A stretch of 64,000 bases of DNA from Dokdonia pacifica (GCF_900188275.1 NZ_FZNY01000008.1:1-64000), one strand, 5' to 3'. Shown: positions 7,975 through 17,862, counted from the first letter of the stretch. Notes: generated by a model not told the origin, from the letters alone. Numbers and translations are program-made.

Positions 7975-8421
7975 ATGTATATACGATTAGCAACTCTACA
8001 AGATTTAGAAGTTTTAGTCCCTTTATTTGATGGGTACCGCGTTTTTTATAGACAATCTTCTGACTATGACAAGGCACACTCATTCCTTAAAGAACGACTC
8101 ATAAATAAAGACAGTGTTATTTATATCGCTTTCGCGAAAGCAGATTCAGAAATAGCTGTAGGTTTTACTCAACTCTACCCCATCTTTTCTTCTGTAAGTA
8201 TGGAACGTATGTATATACTCAATGATTTATATATACATTCCGACTACAGAAACTTAGGGATAGGACAAGCACTTATAAATGAAGTAAAAAACCTATGCCG
8301 TAAAGAACATCAAAAAGGAATTGTAATACAAACAGAAACTACAAATCCAGCACAACACCTTTATGAGCGTTTAGGATTTACAAAAGACCCAGATTTACAT
8401 TACTTTTGGCCCACAAATTAA
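7975..8421 (+). CDS. GNAT family N-acetyltransferase
   Basis: A 148-residue acetyltransferase. The acetyl-CoA loop is YRNLGIGQALINEVKN (about residues 91-106), and the end (NPAQHLYERLGFTKDP) is typical of the family. The start at 7975 is fixed by the first strand MYIRLATLQDLEVLVPLF; it falls directly after the T run of a strong terminator, so a normal leader is missing. The palindromic repeat at 8128-8141 encodes AFAKA between two strands. The substrate is unknown. It is 58 bases upstream of trmD and may be read with it. Confidence 0.85.
   Translation: MYIRLATLQDLEVLVPLFDGYRVFYRQSSDYDKAHSFLKERLINKDSVIYIAFAKADSEIAVGFTQLYPIFSSVSMERMYILNDLYIHSDYRNLGIGQALINEVKNLCRKEHQKGIVIQTETTNPAQHLYERLGFTKDPDLHYFWPTN
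8128..8141. repeat. Palindromic repeat copy 3 (coding)
   Basis: Perfect GCTTTCGCGAAAGC inside the GNAT gene, read as AFAKA. Confidence 0.95.
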
Positions 8422-8479
8422 TAAGTCATACAAAAGACTCCAATAGTCTTAGACTTCAAAATCATAATTTATAGTACGC

Positions 8480-9160
8480 ATGCGTATAGATATCATCACC
8501 GTTGTACCTGATTTATTAAAAAGCCCATTTGAGGCCTCTATTATGCAACGTTCTATTGCCAAAGGTCTGGTAGAAGTACATTTTCATAACCTTAGAGATT
8601 ATGTAACTGATAATTATAAGCAAATAGATGACTATCAATTTGGTGGTGGTGCAGGTATGGTCATGATGATAGAACCTATAGATAAATGTATTTCAAAATT
8701 AAAATCAGAACGTGAGTATGATGAAGTCATTTATATGACACCAGATGGAGAGACACTTAATCAAGGAATGGCAAATACTATGTCACTAAAGAAAAACATC
8801 ATCATCTTATGTGGGCATTATAAAGGAGTAGATCAACGAGTACGTGACCATTTTGTTACCAAAGAAATTTCTATTGGTGATTATGTATTAAGTGGTGGAG
8901 AGTTAGGTGCTTTAATTTTTTGTGACGCAGTAATCCGACTAATTCCAGGCGTTTTAGGAAACGAAACCTCCGCACTTACCGATAGCTTTCAAGATGGTTT
9001 ATTAGCACCTCCTATCTATACCCGCCCAGCCGATTACAAAGGTTGGAAAGTCCCTGAATTGTTAACTAGCGGTAATTTTCCAAAAATAGAAGCATGGCGA
9101 GAAGAACAAGCCTATCAACGCACCAAAGAGCGTAGACCAGATTTGCTAGATGAAGATTAA
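8480..9160 (+). CDS. trmD: tRNA (guanine37-N1)-methyltransferase
   Basis: A 226-residue SPOUT-class methyltransferase that uses S-adenosylmethionine to make m1G37 in tRNAs, preventing +1 frameshifting. Clear motifs: [21 protein letters not shown] at the N-terminus, [25 protein letters not shown], the knot region [12 protein letters not shown], and [30 protein letters not shown]. In many bacteria trmD lies with rimM and rplS; here neither is next to it. Its stop overlaps the end of the convergent SIMPL gene by four bases. Confidence 0.96.
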   Translation: MRIDIITVVPDLLKSPFEASIMQRSIAKGLVEVHFHNLRDYVTDNYKQIDDYQFGGGAGMVMMIEPIDKCISKLKSEREYDEVIYMTPDGETLNQGMANTMSLKKNIIILCGHYKGVDQRVRDHFVTKEISIGDYVLSGGELGALIFCDAVIRLIPGVLGNETSALTDSFQDGLLAPPIYTRPADYKGWKVPELLTSGNFPKIEAWREEQAYQRTKERRPDLLDED

Positions 9161-9855
9161 TCTATAATCTCAAAGGTTGCATCCATAGAATAAGAGACTA
9201 TAATAGGGTCAAAACCACCCAAAATCTGACTCATCGTTGATGCCGAAGGTTTATATGAATTAGAGCTTCTCATCGCATTTCTATACCTCTTATATTCTGC
9301 ATCTTCATTAATGAGTTCTTTTAAGCGCAATAACTTACCTAGCTTTGCATCTATTGCTTCCAAAAGATAATTGGCTTTTTCTTTTGTAGCTTTAACTGCA
9401 CTAGCTTTTACTTGTTTTCTATAATTAATAATATCTGTATGTGACTTGCTTAGCAAATAAGACTCCATATCTGCTTCATTAAGTTGCTTTAGCAAAGCAG
9501 TCGCGACCACAATATCATCTAACTTAACTATGTAGTTCTTCGTAGCAAAAACATCCGTTTTTCGTTTCTTATAAGTACTATAATCACTTGAAAATTCATC
9601 TAGAGTAATGTTTACAGGGTTAATATTTAAATCCTGAGTGATTGCTTTAAATTTGGTATCTAAAATCGCAATATCTAATTTTTGCTTGCCTACATACCTT
9701 TCCTCTAAAGTGACATTTATTTTTATGATATTAGGTACAACTTCCATCGTAGCAGTACCACGAACATCAATATGTCTCATATCACTAAATTCAAATTGTT
9801 GCCCATAGATGTTATGAGTGATAAAAATCAGAAAAAAAATAGCTGCGTATTTCAT
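9157..9855 (-). CDS. SIMPL domain (DUF541) periplasmic protein
   Basis: A 232-residue secreted protein with a signal peptide ([19 protein letters not shown]) and a SIMPL/DUF541 domain, seen in [26 protein letters not shown] at the N-terminal strand and in the YSMDATFEI end. The domain occurs in many envelope proteins of unknown biochemical role; some relatives are linked to stress resistance. It is convergent with trmD and overlaps its 3' end by four bases. No terminator is apparent in the overlap. Confidence 0.8.
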   Translation of the reverse strand: MKYAAIFFLIFITHNIYGQQFEFSDMRHIDVRGTATMEVVPNIIKINVTLEERYVGKQKLDIAILDTKFKAITQDLNINPVNITLDEFSSDYSTYKKRKTDVFATKNYIVKLDDIVVATALLKQLNEADMESYLLSKSHTDIINYRKQVKASAVKATKEKANYLLEAIDAKLGKLLRLKELINEDAEYKRYRNAMRSSNSYKPSASTMSQILGGFDPIIVSYSMDATFEIID

Positions 9856-9908
9856 AATAATACTTTGTATGATTGTTATTCCTTAAATCTACAAATTTTA
9901 AGTTTATA

Positions 9909-9928
9909 TACGCTTTCGCGAAAGCGTA
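9909..9928. repeat. Palindromic repeat copy 4 (intergenic, extended)
   Basis: Perfect 20-base palindrome TACGCTTTCGCGAAAGCGTA between the SIMPL gene and the rho terminator; core at 9912-9925. Confidence 0.95.
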
Positions 9929-9933
9929 AACAT

Positions 9934-9962
9934 AAAAAATCCTCTCATTGCTGAGAGGATTT
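9934..9962 (-). terminator. Intrinsic terminator of rho
   Basis: A nine-base-pair stem (ATCCTCTCA at 9939-9947, TGAGAGGAT at 9952-9960) followed on the minus strand by six Ts. Confidence 0.88.
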
Positions 9963-9983
9963 ATATTTTATATGTGTATTGAA

Positions 9984-11741
9984 TTATTGATTCATAGAGA
10001 TCAAAAACTCTTCATTATTACGAGTACTCTTGATACGATCACTCATAAACTCCATTGCTTCTACTGGGTTCATATCGGCTAGATACTTACGAAGCACCCA
10101 TAAACGCTGACTTGTATCTTTAGAATGTAATAAGTCATCACGGCGTGTACTAGATGATGTAAGATCAATAGCTGGGAATATACGTCTGTTAGAAATATTT
10201 CTATCTAATTGTAATTCCATGTTACCCGTTCCTTTGAATTCTTCAAAGATCACCTCATCCATTTTAGAACCAGTTTCTGTAAGTGCTGTTGCAATAATAC
10301 TTAGAGAGCCTCCATTTTCTATATTACGAGCAGCTCCAAAGAAACGCTTAGGTTTATGCAATGCATTGGCATCTACCCCTCCAGAAAGTATCTTTCCAGA
10401 AGCAGGCTGCACGGTATTGTATGCACGTGCTAAACGTGTGATAGAATCTAATAGAATCACAACATCATGGCCACATTCTACAAGGCGTTTTGCTTTTTCT
10501 AGAACAATATTTGCCACTTTTACGTGCTCATGTGCTTCTTTATCAAAAGTAGAAGCTACTACTTCTCCTTTTACATTACGTTGCATGTCTGTAACTTCTT
10601 CAGGACGTTCATCTATAAGAAGGATCATTTGATACACTTCAGGATGATTTGCTGCAATAGCATTTGCCACATCCTTAAGCAACATTGTTTTACCAGTCTT
10701 AGGTTGTGATACAATCATACCACGCTGTCCTTTTCCAATAGGAGCAAACATATCCATCACTCTCGTAGAAATGCTAGACTGTCTTGCTGCCAAATTGAAT
10801 TTTTCAGTAGGGAATAATGGTGTTAAGTGTTCGAAAGAAACGCGATCTCTAACAATATTTGGACTTAATCCATTAATTCTCGATACTTTAATCAATGGAA
10901 AATACTTCTCTCCTTCTTTAGGAGGACGTATAACACCAAGTACCGTATCTCCTGTTTTTAATCCAAATAAACGAATTTGAGATTGTGATACGTAAATATC
11001 ATCTGGAGATGCCAAGTAGTTATAATCTGATGATCGTAAGAATCCATAACCATCTTGCATAATATCCAGAACACCTTCACTTTCTATAATACCCTCAAAT
11101 TCAAAATCTGGTTCACGGTAGCGATTTCTGCTATCCTTATTCCCATTTCCGTTGTTTCGGTTATTATTTTGGTTACGGTTATTATTGCGATTATTGTTAT
11201 CGCGATTATTATCACGATGTTGACGCTTATTATTGTTATTATGACGATTATCGCGCTGATGATCTCTAGATTTCTGATCATTAGAACCAGTATCTGAATT
11301 CTTCTCTTTGCTTTTATCGTTATTCTGAGTTGGTGCCTTCGCTTTAGGTTCCTCCTTTTTAGGAGCTTTTGAATCATGAGCTACGGGCTTTGCCTCTTCC
11401 GACTTATTGTTTTTTGGATTTTGACTTCTAGGTCTTTGGGGCTTTTCGCGTTTAGGCTTATCCTGTGATTGAGTAGCCGCTGGCGTTTGCTTTTGTTGCG
11501 CTTGAGGCTTTTTAGTATTTGGGCCTTTGTTTTCTGCAGCTGCCTTCTTTGAAGGCTCAGGTTGAGATGGTTTTACAACTGCTGTATTAGCCACCTTTTC
11601 TGGTTCTGCAGCTTGCACGTCTAAAATTTTATAGACTAAATCTAATTTTTTTAACGTCCTAAACTTAGGAACCTTAATACCTTTTGCGATTTCCTGTAAC
11701 TCAGGAAGTTTTTTTGCTTTTAATTCTGAAATGTCAAACAT
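9984..11741 (-). CDS. rho: Transcription termination factor Rho with long disordered insert
   Basis: A 585-residue Rho helicase; the E. coli protein has 419. Residues 1-43 form the Rho N-terminal helical domain. Residues about 45-210 are an inserted low-complexity region: first Lys/Pro/Gln/Ala-rich, then a run dominated by Asn and Arg (about 165-208). The RNA-binding cold-shock-like domain follows ([22 protein letters not shown], 214-235), then the ATPase with P-loop SQPKTGKT (345-352), [14 protein letters not shown] and [15 protein letters not shown]. Rho ends transcription of untranslated RNA. The insert is a known feature of Bacteroidota Rho. The gene is a single unit with its own terminator. 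Confidence 0.96.
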   Translation of the reverse strand: MFDISELKAKKLPELQEIAKGIKVPKFRTLKKLDLVYKILDVQAAEPEKVANTAVVKPSQPEPSKKAAAENKGPNTKKPQAQQKQTPAATQSQDKPKREKPQRPRSQNPKNNKSEEAKPVAHDSKAPKKEEPKAKAPTQNNDKSKEKNSDTGSNDQKSRDHQRDNRHNNNNKRQHRDNNRDNNNRNNNRNQNNNRNNGNGNKDSRNRYREPDFEFEGIIESEGVLDIMQDGYGFLRSSDYNYLASPDDIYVSQSQIRLFGLKTGDTVLGVIRPPKEGEKYFPLIKVSRINGLSPNIVRDRVSFEHLTPLFPTEKFNLAARQSSISTRVMDMFAPIGKGQRGMIVSQPKTGKTMLLKDVANAIAANHPEVYQMILLIDERPEEVTDMQRNVKGEVVASTFDKEAHEHVKVANIVLEKAKRLVECGHDVVILLDSITRLARAYNTVQPASGKILSGGVDANALHKPKRFFGAARNIENGGSLSIIATALTETGSKMDEVIFEEFKGTGNMELQLDRNISNRRIFPAIDLTSSSTRRDDLLHSKDTSQRLWVLRKYLADMNPVEAMEFMSDRIKSTRNNEEFLISMNQ

Positions 11742-11909
11742 CTAGTAACTAGAGTGAATTAATAATTGTGTGATTTTGAAAATATATCGAAAGAAGAAAT
11801 CGATAAATAAACTAGCAAGAAAATAACAAGCGGAGAGCTTATTACGTTATTACATTACAATGATACAATTTTATTTTTAAACTTTTCCAAATAACTCATA
11901 AAAGAAACT

Positions 11910-11917
11910 TATTTTTG
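11910..11917 (+). promoter_or_regulatory. Minus-7 element for the DUF4293 gene
   Basis: TATTTTTG, 23 bases before the GTG at 11941. No clear upstream TTTG. Confidence 0.55.
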
Positions 11918-11940
11918 CATCTGAAATTTATTTTTAAGCA

Positions 11941-12351
11941 GTGATACAACGTATACAATCTATATATTTAGCTTTAGCTGGCATTGTTTCAATAGCCTTA
12001 CCATTTGTTTTTAGCCTTTATGCTGATTCTGAAGGAAATGCTGTATGGGCAAAAGATGATCCTGTCATTATAGGTTTGTTTACATTGATAGCTGTACTGT
12101 CATTTATTATTATATTTTTATACAAAAAAAGACAAAATCAGTTCGTTTTAGGACGACTAACGATCATATTAAACTTTGTTTTATTAGGTGTATTGGTATA
12201 CCGATCACAAATCATATCCGGAGGAACGGCGGTTCTTGAGAAGGGTATTGGGATGATCATCCCGCTTATTTCTATCGTTTTACTAGCCTTAGCCAATAAG
12301 GCCATTAAGCGTGATGAAGATCTCGTAAAATCTGTAGATCGATTGCGATAG
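11941..12351 (+). CDS. DUF4293 family membrane protein
   Basis: A 136-residue polytopic protein with four predicted membrane spans (about residues 8-26, 38-60, 70-88 and 100-120). It begins MIQRIQSIYLALAGIV, which is the usual start of DUF4293 proteins in Bacteroidota; the start codon is GTG. Function is unknown. It is divergent from rho with a minus-7 element 23 bases upstream of the start and is followed by its own terminator. Confidence 0.8.
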   Translation: MIQRIQSIYLALAGIVSIALPFVFSLYADSEGNAVWAKDDPVIIGLFTLIAVLSFIIIFLYKKRQNQFVLGRLTIILNFVLLGVLVYRSQIISGGTAVLEKGIGMIIPLISIVLLALANKAIKRDEDLVKSVDRLR

Positions 12352-12378
12352 ACCTATAAATCTTAGTTATTAGTGCGT

Positions 12379-12408
12379 AAAACCCTTCATGTATAATGAA
12401 GGGTTTTT
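12379..12408 (+). terminator. Terminator after the DUF4293 gene
   Basis: Stem AACCCTTCAT (12381-12390) with ATGAAGGGTT (12396-12405), then Ts. Confidence 0.9.
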
Positions 12409-12453
12409 CTATTTTAAGAATTAAAAAGTGATCATCATATGCTTCTATTGCAT

Positions 12454-12488
12454 AAAAAAGCCGATTCTATAATCTAGAATCGGCTTTT
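12454..12488 (-). terminator. Terminator of the 12508-13767 gene
   Basis: A 13-base-pair stem centred on a five-base loop (12470-12474), AAAAGCCGATTCTA against TAGAATCGGCTTTT, with a T run on the minus strand; it can also work in the other direction. Confidence 0.88.
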
Positions 12489-12507
12489 CACTATATATTA
12501 TACGTTT

Positions 12508-13767
12508 TTAAGCTCCTAATGCTGCTTCTACTCCAGCAGATAGTCTCTTATATGTTCCATTTTCTAAACGGGTTCTAATCGCTTCAAATGCTACTAATGT
12601 CTCTTCTACATCAGTAAGTGTATGTGAAGCAGTTGGAATCATACGTAAAAGAATCAATCCTTTCGGGATTACAGGATATACAACAATAGAACAGAAAACC
12701 CCGTGATTTTCACGTAAGTCTTTTACAAGAGCCATTGCTTCTGGTATACTCCCTTTAAGATATACAGGAGTAACACAACTTTGTGTTGTACCTATATCAA
12801 ATCCTCTCTCTTTTAATCCTCCTTGTAATGCATTTACGTTTTCCCATAGCTTTTCGCGAAGCTCTGGCATCGTACGCAACATATCTAAACGCTTAAGAGC
12901 TCCTACTACTAATTGCATCTGTAATGATTTTGCAAACATTTGAGATCTTAAATTATATTTTAAGTAATCTATAATTTCTTGATCTCCTGCAATAAAAGCA
13001 CCTGTACTTGCCATTGACTTAGCAAACGTAGCAAAGTACACATCAATTTCATCTTGTACTCCTTGTTCTTCTCCTGCACCAGCACCTGTAGCGCCTAGTG
13101 TTCCAAACCCATGAGCATCATCTACTAATAAGCGGAAGTTATATTTTTTCTTAAGTGCTACAATTTCTTTAAGTCTCCCTTGCTCCCCACGCATTCCAAA
13201 CACACCTTCAGAGATTACTAAAATCCCTCCTCCAGTTTGTTCAGCCATTTTGGTAGCTCGCTCAAGATTCTTTTCGATACTATCCATATCGTTATGCTTA
13301 TAGGTAAATCTTTTACCCATATGCAAACGAACACCATCTATAATACACGCATGTGTATCTACATCATATACAATAATATCATCCTTCCCTACTAATGCAT
13401 CAATTGTAGAAAGAATCCCTTGGTATCCAAAATTTAATAAATACGCTGCATCTTTACTTACAAAAGCTGCTAGTTCATCTTGTAATTGTTCGTGTAGGTG
13501 TGTGTGACCACTCATCATACGTGCTCCCATTGGGTAAGCACTTCCATAATCTGCTGCCGCTTGTGCATCAACTTCACGTACTTCTGGACGGTTAGCTAAT
13601 CCTAAATAATCATTAACACTCCAAGTAATCACCTCTTTTCCTTGAAATCCCATACGGTTAGAAATAGGTCCTTCTAGTTTAGGAAAAACAAAGTAACCTT
13701 CTGCTACTGATGCCCACTTTCCTAATGGCCCTTTATCCTTATAAATCTTATCAAATAAGTCCTTCAT
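12508..13767 (-). CDS. PLP-dependent acyltransferase, serine palmitoyltransferase type; probable cysteate acyltransferase of sulfonolipid synthesis
   Basis: A 419-residue alpha-oxoamine synthase counted from the ATG at 13767 (an upstream in-frame TTG adds two residues). PLP features: the aldimine lysine Lys250 in FATFAKSMAS, the VDDAHGFG motif with Asp217 and His219, and DTHACIIDG. The family joins an amino acid to an acyl-CoA or acyl-ACP with loss of CO2. It includes serine palmitoyltransferase, glycine C-acetyltransferase and the cysteate acyltransferase that makes capnine in Bacteroidota. The last is favoured because a cysteine-synthase-like gene is its neighbour and because the N-terminal extension matches flavobacterial members as I remember them. 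Specificity is inferred. A separate promoter and a terminator between the two genes show they are not one simple operon. Confidence 0.7.
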   Translation of the reverse strand: MKDLFDKIYKDKGPLGKWASVAEGYFVFPKLEGPISNRMGFQGKEVITWSVNDYLGLANRPEVREVDAQAAADYGSAYPMGARMMSGHTHLHEQLQDELAAFVSKDAAYLLNFGYQGILSTIDALVGKDDIIVYDVDTHACIIDGVRLHMGKRFTYKHNDMDSIEKNLERATKMAEQTGGGILVISEGVFGMRGEQGRLKEIVALKKKYNFRLLVDDAHGFGTLGATGAGAGEEQGVQDEIDVYFATFAKSMASTGAFIAGDQEIIDYLKYNLRSQMFAKSLQMQLVVGALKRLDMLRTMPELREKLWENVNALQGGLKERGFDIGTTQSCVTPVYLKGSIPEAMALVKDLRENHGVFCSIVVYPVIPKGLILLRMIPTASHTLTDVEETLVAFEAIRTRLENGTYKRLSAGVEAALGA

Positions 13768-13789
13768 ATTCAAATTTTCAAACGAAATG

Positions 13790-13797
13790 CAAAACTA
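13790..13797 (-). promoter_or_regulatory. Minus-7 element of the acyltransferase gene
   Basis: TAGTTTTG on the minus strand, 22 bases before the ATG at 13767. It supports the ATG start and separate transcription from the gene upstream. Confidence 0.55.
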
Positions 13798-13852
13798 CAT
13801 AAATAATATATGTTGACCTAATTGAAAATCATAATCAACTAGTCTCTAAATA

Positions 13853-13886
13853 TAAAAAACTCCTACGTTTATTAAGTAGGAGTTTT
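13853..13886 (-). terminator. Terminator between the cysteine-synthase-like and acyltransferase genes
   Basis: Stem AAACTCCTAC (13857-13866) with GTAGGAGTTT (13876-13885), T-rich on the minus strand. Confidence 0.88.
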
Positions 13887-13911
13887 AATTATGTAATAAG
13901 TATTACTAGTA

Positions 13912-14952
13912 TTACTTTATATATTCTATAGTTTGTACTTCTTCATTGTGCTCACTGTCAAAGAAGCCTTGAGCACGCATCCATTTATCACTGAATACTT
14001 TACTCATATATCTACTTCCATGATCTGGAAATATGACTACTACTTTACTATTGCTATCAAAGATTCCTTCTGCTTCAAGTTGTTTCAAACCTTGAATAGC
14101 AGCTCCACTTGTATACCCTACAAATAAACCTTCTGTTTGTGCAATTTCTCTTGCAGAATGTGCTGCAGTCTCATCAGATACTTTTACAAAAGAGTCTATT
14201 ACATCAAAATCTGTAGCAGTGGGTATTAAGTTTTTACCTAATCCTTCTATTCGGTATGGGTAAATCTCGCTAGCATCAAACTCACGTGTTGCATGATATT
14301 TTTGAATCACAGACCCATAAGCGTCTACTCCAATAATTTTAATATTAGGATTTTTTGATTTTAAAAAACGAGCTGTTCCAGAAATAGTTCCTCCCGTTCC
14401 ACTACAAGCAATCAAATGTGTGATTTCTCCATTGGTTTGGTTCCAGATTTCTGGACCCGTTGTATTAAAATGAGCATCTATATTAGATTCATTAAAATAC
14501 TGGTTTATATATACAGATCCCTTTGTTTCTTCGTGTAATCTTTTTGCTACACTATAATAAGAACGTGGATCATCAGCACTTACATTTGCTGGGCATACAT
14601 ATACCTTGGCACCCATTGCTTTAAGAGCATCTATTTTATCTGGAGATGATTTTGAGCTTACCGCCAAAATACATTCATATCCTTTAATGATACTTACCAT
14701 AGCAATACTAAATCCTGTATTACCAGATGTAGTTTCTATAATAGTATCTCCTGGTTTTAATACTCCTTTACGTTCTGCTTCTTCTAAAATATGAAGTGCA
14801 ATACGATCTTTTGAAGAGTGACCTGGATTAAAGGCTTCTACTTTTGCGTAAAAGTCTCCATCAAAATCTTTAGTAATTCTATTCAGCTTGATAAGTGGTG
14901 TATTACCTATAAGTTGTAATACATTATCATATACGTGAAGTTGATCAGCCAT
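13912..14952 (-). CDS. Cysteine-synthase-like PLP enzyme; possible cysteate synthase
   Basis: A 346-residue fold-type II PLP enzyme. Lys48 in [11 protein letters not shown] binds PLP, TSGNTG binds the substrate carboxylate and [14 protein letters not shown] binds the phosphate. The sequence [12 protein letters not shown] at the N-terminus is shared with cysteine synthase, but SSKDR replaces the common GSVKDR and the C-terminus is extended ([16 protein letters not shown]), as in the cystathionine beta-synthase-like subgroup. Placed upstream of a serine palmitoyltransferase-type gene, it could use O-phosphoserine and sulfite to make cysteate for sulfonolipids. Plain cysteine synthase or cystathionine beta-synthase activity is the alternative. 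Confidence 0.75.
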   Translation of the reverse strand: MADQLHVYDNVLQLIGNTPLIKLNRITKDFDGDFYAKVEAFNPGHSSKDRIALHILEEAERKGVLKPGDTIIETTSGNTGFSIAMVSIIKGYECILAVSSKSSPDKIDALKAMGAKVYVCPANVSADDPRSYYSVAKRLHEETKGSVYINQYFNESNIDAHFNTTGPEIWNQTNGEITHLIACSGTGGTISGTARFLKSKNPNIKIIGVDAYGSVIQKYHATREFDASEIYPYRIEGLGKNLIPTATDFDVIDSFVKVSDETAAHSAREIAQTEGLFVGYTSGAAIQGLKQLEAEGIFDSNSKVVVIFPDHGSRYMSKVFSDKWMRAQGFFDSEHNEEVQTIEYIK

Positions 14953-15031
14953 AAAAATTAGGTTAGATGTTGAGTTTATTTCTGGTTAAAATCAATACTC
15001 AAATCGGCACAAAAGTACTATATTTTTTTAA

Positions 15032-17167
15032 TTATTTATCGATATTTTCTAAATCTAGTAAGAAAGCATAATCTTTTGCAATCTCTTTTAAGGCTTCAAA
15101 TCTTCCTGAAGCACCCCCGTGACCAGCATCCATATCACAATAAAATAGAATTTTATTTTTACTGGTATTATGTTCTCTTAGTTTTGCAACCCACTTTGCT
15201 GGTTCCCAATATTGTACTTGACTATCATGATATCCTGTAGTTACAAATATGTTTGGGTACGCTTTCGCGAAAGCGTTATCATAAGGGCTATAACTCTTCA
15301 TATACTCATAATACTCTTTTACATTAGGATTTCCCCATTCGTCATATTCACCCGTCGTTAATGGAATAGAATCATCTAGCATTGTCGTAACCACATCTAC
15401 AAAGGGTACAGCTGCTATCACTCCATTATACAATTCTGGTGCCATATTAATCACACTTCCCATTAATAGCCCTCCAGCAGATCCTCCTGATGCATATAAG
15501 TGCTTTTCAGAAGTATATTCATTTTCTATCAAATGTTTAGATACATCAATAAAATCTGTAAATGTGTTTTTCTTTTTAAGCAATTTACCATCTTCATACC
15601 ACTGCCTTCCTAGGTACTCTCCTCCTCTTACGTGTGCAATAGCATATATAAACCCTCTATCAAGCAAGCTTAATCGTATACTTGAAAATGAAGGGTCTAT
15701 AGTACTACCATAACTACCATATGCATACTGCAGAAGGGGCGCTTTTCCATTTTTCTTTGTGTCTTTATGGTATATGATCGATACGGGAACTTTAACACCA
15801 TCTCTAGCAGTTGCCCAGATACGCTCCATGATGTAATTTTCTTTCTTAAATTTTCCGCCTAAAACTTCTTGTTCCTTTTTTACTTCTTTCTCTTTTGTGA
15901 CCATGTTAAAATCAATCACAGAGCTAGGTGTATTTAGCGCATTATATCCATATCTAAGTATTTCTGTATCAAAATCTACATTTGTACCTGTATATGCTGT
16001 ATAAGTTTCATTATCAAAAGGGAGGTAATAATCTACTGTTCCATCCCAACGTGTAATTCGTATTTTGTTAAGTCCGTTGGTACGCTCACTTACCACTAAG
16101 AAATCTTTAAATATATCTACATCTTCAAGTAATACATCATCTCTATGCGGTATTACTTCTGTCCAATTTTCTTTTCCAGTAGCTGTTTCTGAGGTTTTCA
16201 TCAGCTTAAAATTAGTGGCATTATCTTTATTGGTAAGGACATAAAAATCCTCTCCATAATGCGCCACACTATATTCTAAGCCGCGTTCTCTCTTTTGCAG
16301 CATCGTAAAATCACTATCGCCATTTTCTGCTGTCGTAAATTGATATTCGGAAGTAAGGGTACTACTTGAACCTATAACAATAAATTTTCTTGATTTTGTT
16401 TTATAAACAAACGTATTGAAGGTCTCATCGTTCTCCTGAAAAACCAGTGTATCTTCTTCAGGGGAAGTACCTAATATGTGCTTAAATATTTGATTGGAAC
16501 GGAGTGTTTCTTCGTCTTTTCGTGTATAGTATACTGTTTTATTATCGTTTGCCCAAACAGCTCTACCTGTGGTATTTTCTATCTTTTCCTTAAGTAACTC
16601 TCCTGTCTCAAGGTTTTTGAATTGAATGGTATATTTACGTCTACTTACCAGGTCTACTCCAAAAGCTGCTATCTTATTATCTTCAGAAATTGAATAACCA
16701 GCTTGATTAAAATAAGCCTGACCTTCGGCCATTTCATTATTATCAAAAAGGATAATTTCGCTGTTATCTAATGAATCTTTTTTTCTGCAATATAGCGGAT
16801 ACCCCTTCCCCGTTTCATAACGAGTATAGTACCAATATCCATTTCTTTTAAAAGGAACAGAAGCATCATCTTCTTTAATACGACCTTTCATTTCTTCAAA
16901 CAATTCTGTTTGAAATTCCCTTGTGTGTTCAGTAAGTTTATTATAATAATCGTTTTCTCTTTCTAAGTAATCAATCACTTCAGGATGATCTCGTTCATTC
17001 ATCCAGAAGTAGTCGTCTACTCTTATATCGCCATGTTTTTCAAGATTTACTGGTTTTTTCTCTGCTTTTGGGGGAGTGCTATTTTTTGCCAAATTCCTCG
17101 TATTTTTTTTATTACAACTACTTACAAAAATAAGGGTAAGTATTAATAGGGGTACTATTTTTTTCAT
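15032..17167 (-). CDS. S9 family oligopeptidase (oligopeptidase B-like) lipoprotein
   Basis: A 711-residue prolyl-oligopeptidase family serine peptidase. It starts with a lipoprotein signal (LILTLIFVSSC, Cys18), so it is probably anchored in the envelope. An N-terminal seven-bladed propeller (about 75-435) gates the alpha/beta hydrolase domain, whose triad is Ser563 (ASGGSAGG), Asp648 (GYHDSQVQ) and His683 (AGHGGASG). Oligopeptidase B cuts short peptides after basic residues; the acidic pocket for this is plausible but not proven here. The palindromic repeat at 15261-15274 encodes AFAKA (632-636) next to the catalytic Asp region. No terminator is obvious; it is divergent from ybaB. Confidence 0.9.
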   Translation of the reverse strand: MKKIVPLLILTLIFVSSCNKKNTRNLAKNSTPPKAEKKPVNLEKHGDIRVDDYFWMNERDHPEVIDYLERENDYYNKLTEHTREFQTELFEEMKGRIKEDDASVPFKRNGYWYYTRYETGKGYPLYCRKKDSLDNSEIILFDNNEMAEGQAYFNQAGYSISEDNKIAAFGVDLVSRRKYTIQFKNLETGELLKEKIENTTGRAVWANDNKTVYYTRKDEETLRSNQIFKHILGTSPEEDTLVFQENDETFNTFVYKTKSRKFIVIGSSSTLTSEYQFTTAENGDSDFTMLQKRERGLEYSVAHYGEDFYVLTNKDNATNFKLMKTSETATGKENWTEVIPHRDDVLLEDVDIFKDFLVVSERTNGLNKIRITRWDGTVDYYLPFDNETYTAYTGTNVDFDTEILRYGYNALNTPSSVIDFNMVTKEKEVKKEQEVLGGKFKKENYIMERIWATARDGVKVPVSIIYHKDTKKNGKAPLLQYAYGSYGSTIDPSFSSIRLSLLDRGFIYAIAHVRGGEYLGRQWYEDGKLLKKKNTFTDFIDVSKHLIENEYTSEKHLYASGGSAGGLLMGSVINMAPELYNGVIAAVPFVDVVTTMLDDSIPLTTGEYDEWGNPNVKEYYEYMKSYSPYDNAFAKAYPNIFVTTGYHDSQVQYWEPAKWVAKLREHNTSKNKILFYCDMDAGHGGASGRFEALKEIAKDYAFLLDLENIDK
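15261..15274. repeat. Palindromic repeat copy 5 (coding)
   Basis: Perfect GCTTTCGCGAAAGC within an 18-base palindrome (15259-15276) in the S9 peptidase gene, read as AFAKA. Confidence 0.95.
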
Positions 17168-17200
17168 ACTTTATTCATAGATTCAGAACTGTCAATTTAA

Positions 17201-17208
17201 TAAATTTG
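17201..17208 (+). promoter_or_regulatory. Minus-7 element for ybaB
   Basis: TAAATTTG, 26 bases before the ybaB ATG. Confidence 0.5.
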
Positions 17209-17234
17209 CAGCAATCATTTTAAAATAAAAAAAT

Positions 17235-17558
17235 ATGTTTGGAGATATGATGGGTCTTATGGGCAAATTACAAGAAGCAAAAGCAAAAGCTGAAACGACC
17301 AAAGAACGTTTAAAAACAGTACTTATAGATGAACAATCTAATGATGGTCTCCTTAAAGTTACGGCTACTGCAAATGGTCGTATTAAAGAAATAGAAGTTT
17401 CTGAAAATCTTTTACAAGATAAAGAACAACTAGAAGATTATCTTATTTTAACACTCAATAAAGCACTAGAAAAAGCACAAAATGTGCATGATACAGAAAT
17501 GGCAGCTGTCGCTAAAGAAGGAATGCCAAATATACCAGGTATGGATTTATTTAAGTAA
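17235..17558 (+). CDS. ybaB: YbaB/EbfC nucleoid-associated protein
   Basis: A 107-residue protein of the YbaB/EbfC family, a small dimeric DNA-binding protein of the nucleoid. It begins [27 protein letters not shown] and has the central strand region [46 protein letters not shown]. Many bacteria have it next to dnaX and recR; here dnaX lies 46 kb away in the window. Its 3' end overlaps the convergent small membrane gene by eight bases. Confidence 0.9.
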   Translation: MFGDMMGLMGKLQEAKAKAETTKERLKTVLIDEQSNDGLLKVTATANGRIKEIEVSENLLQDKEQLEDYLILTLNKALEKAQNVHDTEMAAVAKEGMPNIPGMDLFK

Positions 17559-17862
17559 TATCTATAATATCACTATCCTTTTCTGTAGTATTTACTTCCT
17601 TCTTTGCAATAACATAAGTATATATCCACATTAGTGTAAAAGAAGGAATAATATCTATTCCCGGGAGTAATTCTTCGATAAAGGTAACAGCACCTGCTAT
17701 TTTACCACTATTGCCTTTATACATTTTGGTCATGATCCAAGCACTAAGTGGTGCCCAAACAATATCTGCAAAATCTCCAACAAGTGGCAAGATCCAACTA
17801 GATGTTAAAATTCCTAACCCATCTATAATAAGACCGATAATTAATAATTTGTATTTACTCAT
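17551..17862 (-). CDS. Small conserved membrane protein, unknown
   Basis: A 103-residue protein with three hydrophobic stretches (about residues 4-26, 30-45 and 68-88). I do not recognise the family. It is convergent with ybaB and lies 74 bases downstream of folE on the same strand, so it could be read with folE. The charged tail ([12 protein letters not shown]) is probably cytoplasmic. Confidence 0.6.
   Translation of the reverse strand: MSKYKLLIIGLIIDGLGILTSSWILPLVGDFADIVWAPLSAWIMTKMYKGNSGKIAGAVTFIEELLPGIDIIPSFTLMWIYTYVIAKKEVNTTEKDSDIIDIT

Noticed and set aside
11055-11377. Long open frames on both strands within rho
   Set aside because: They are shadows of the Asn/Arg-rich insert, whose simple codon composition keeps other frames open; they are almost pure Ile/Val/Thr and resemble no protein.
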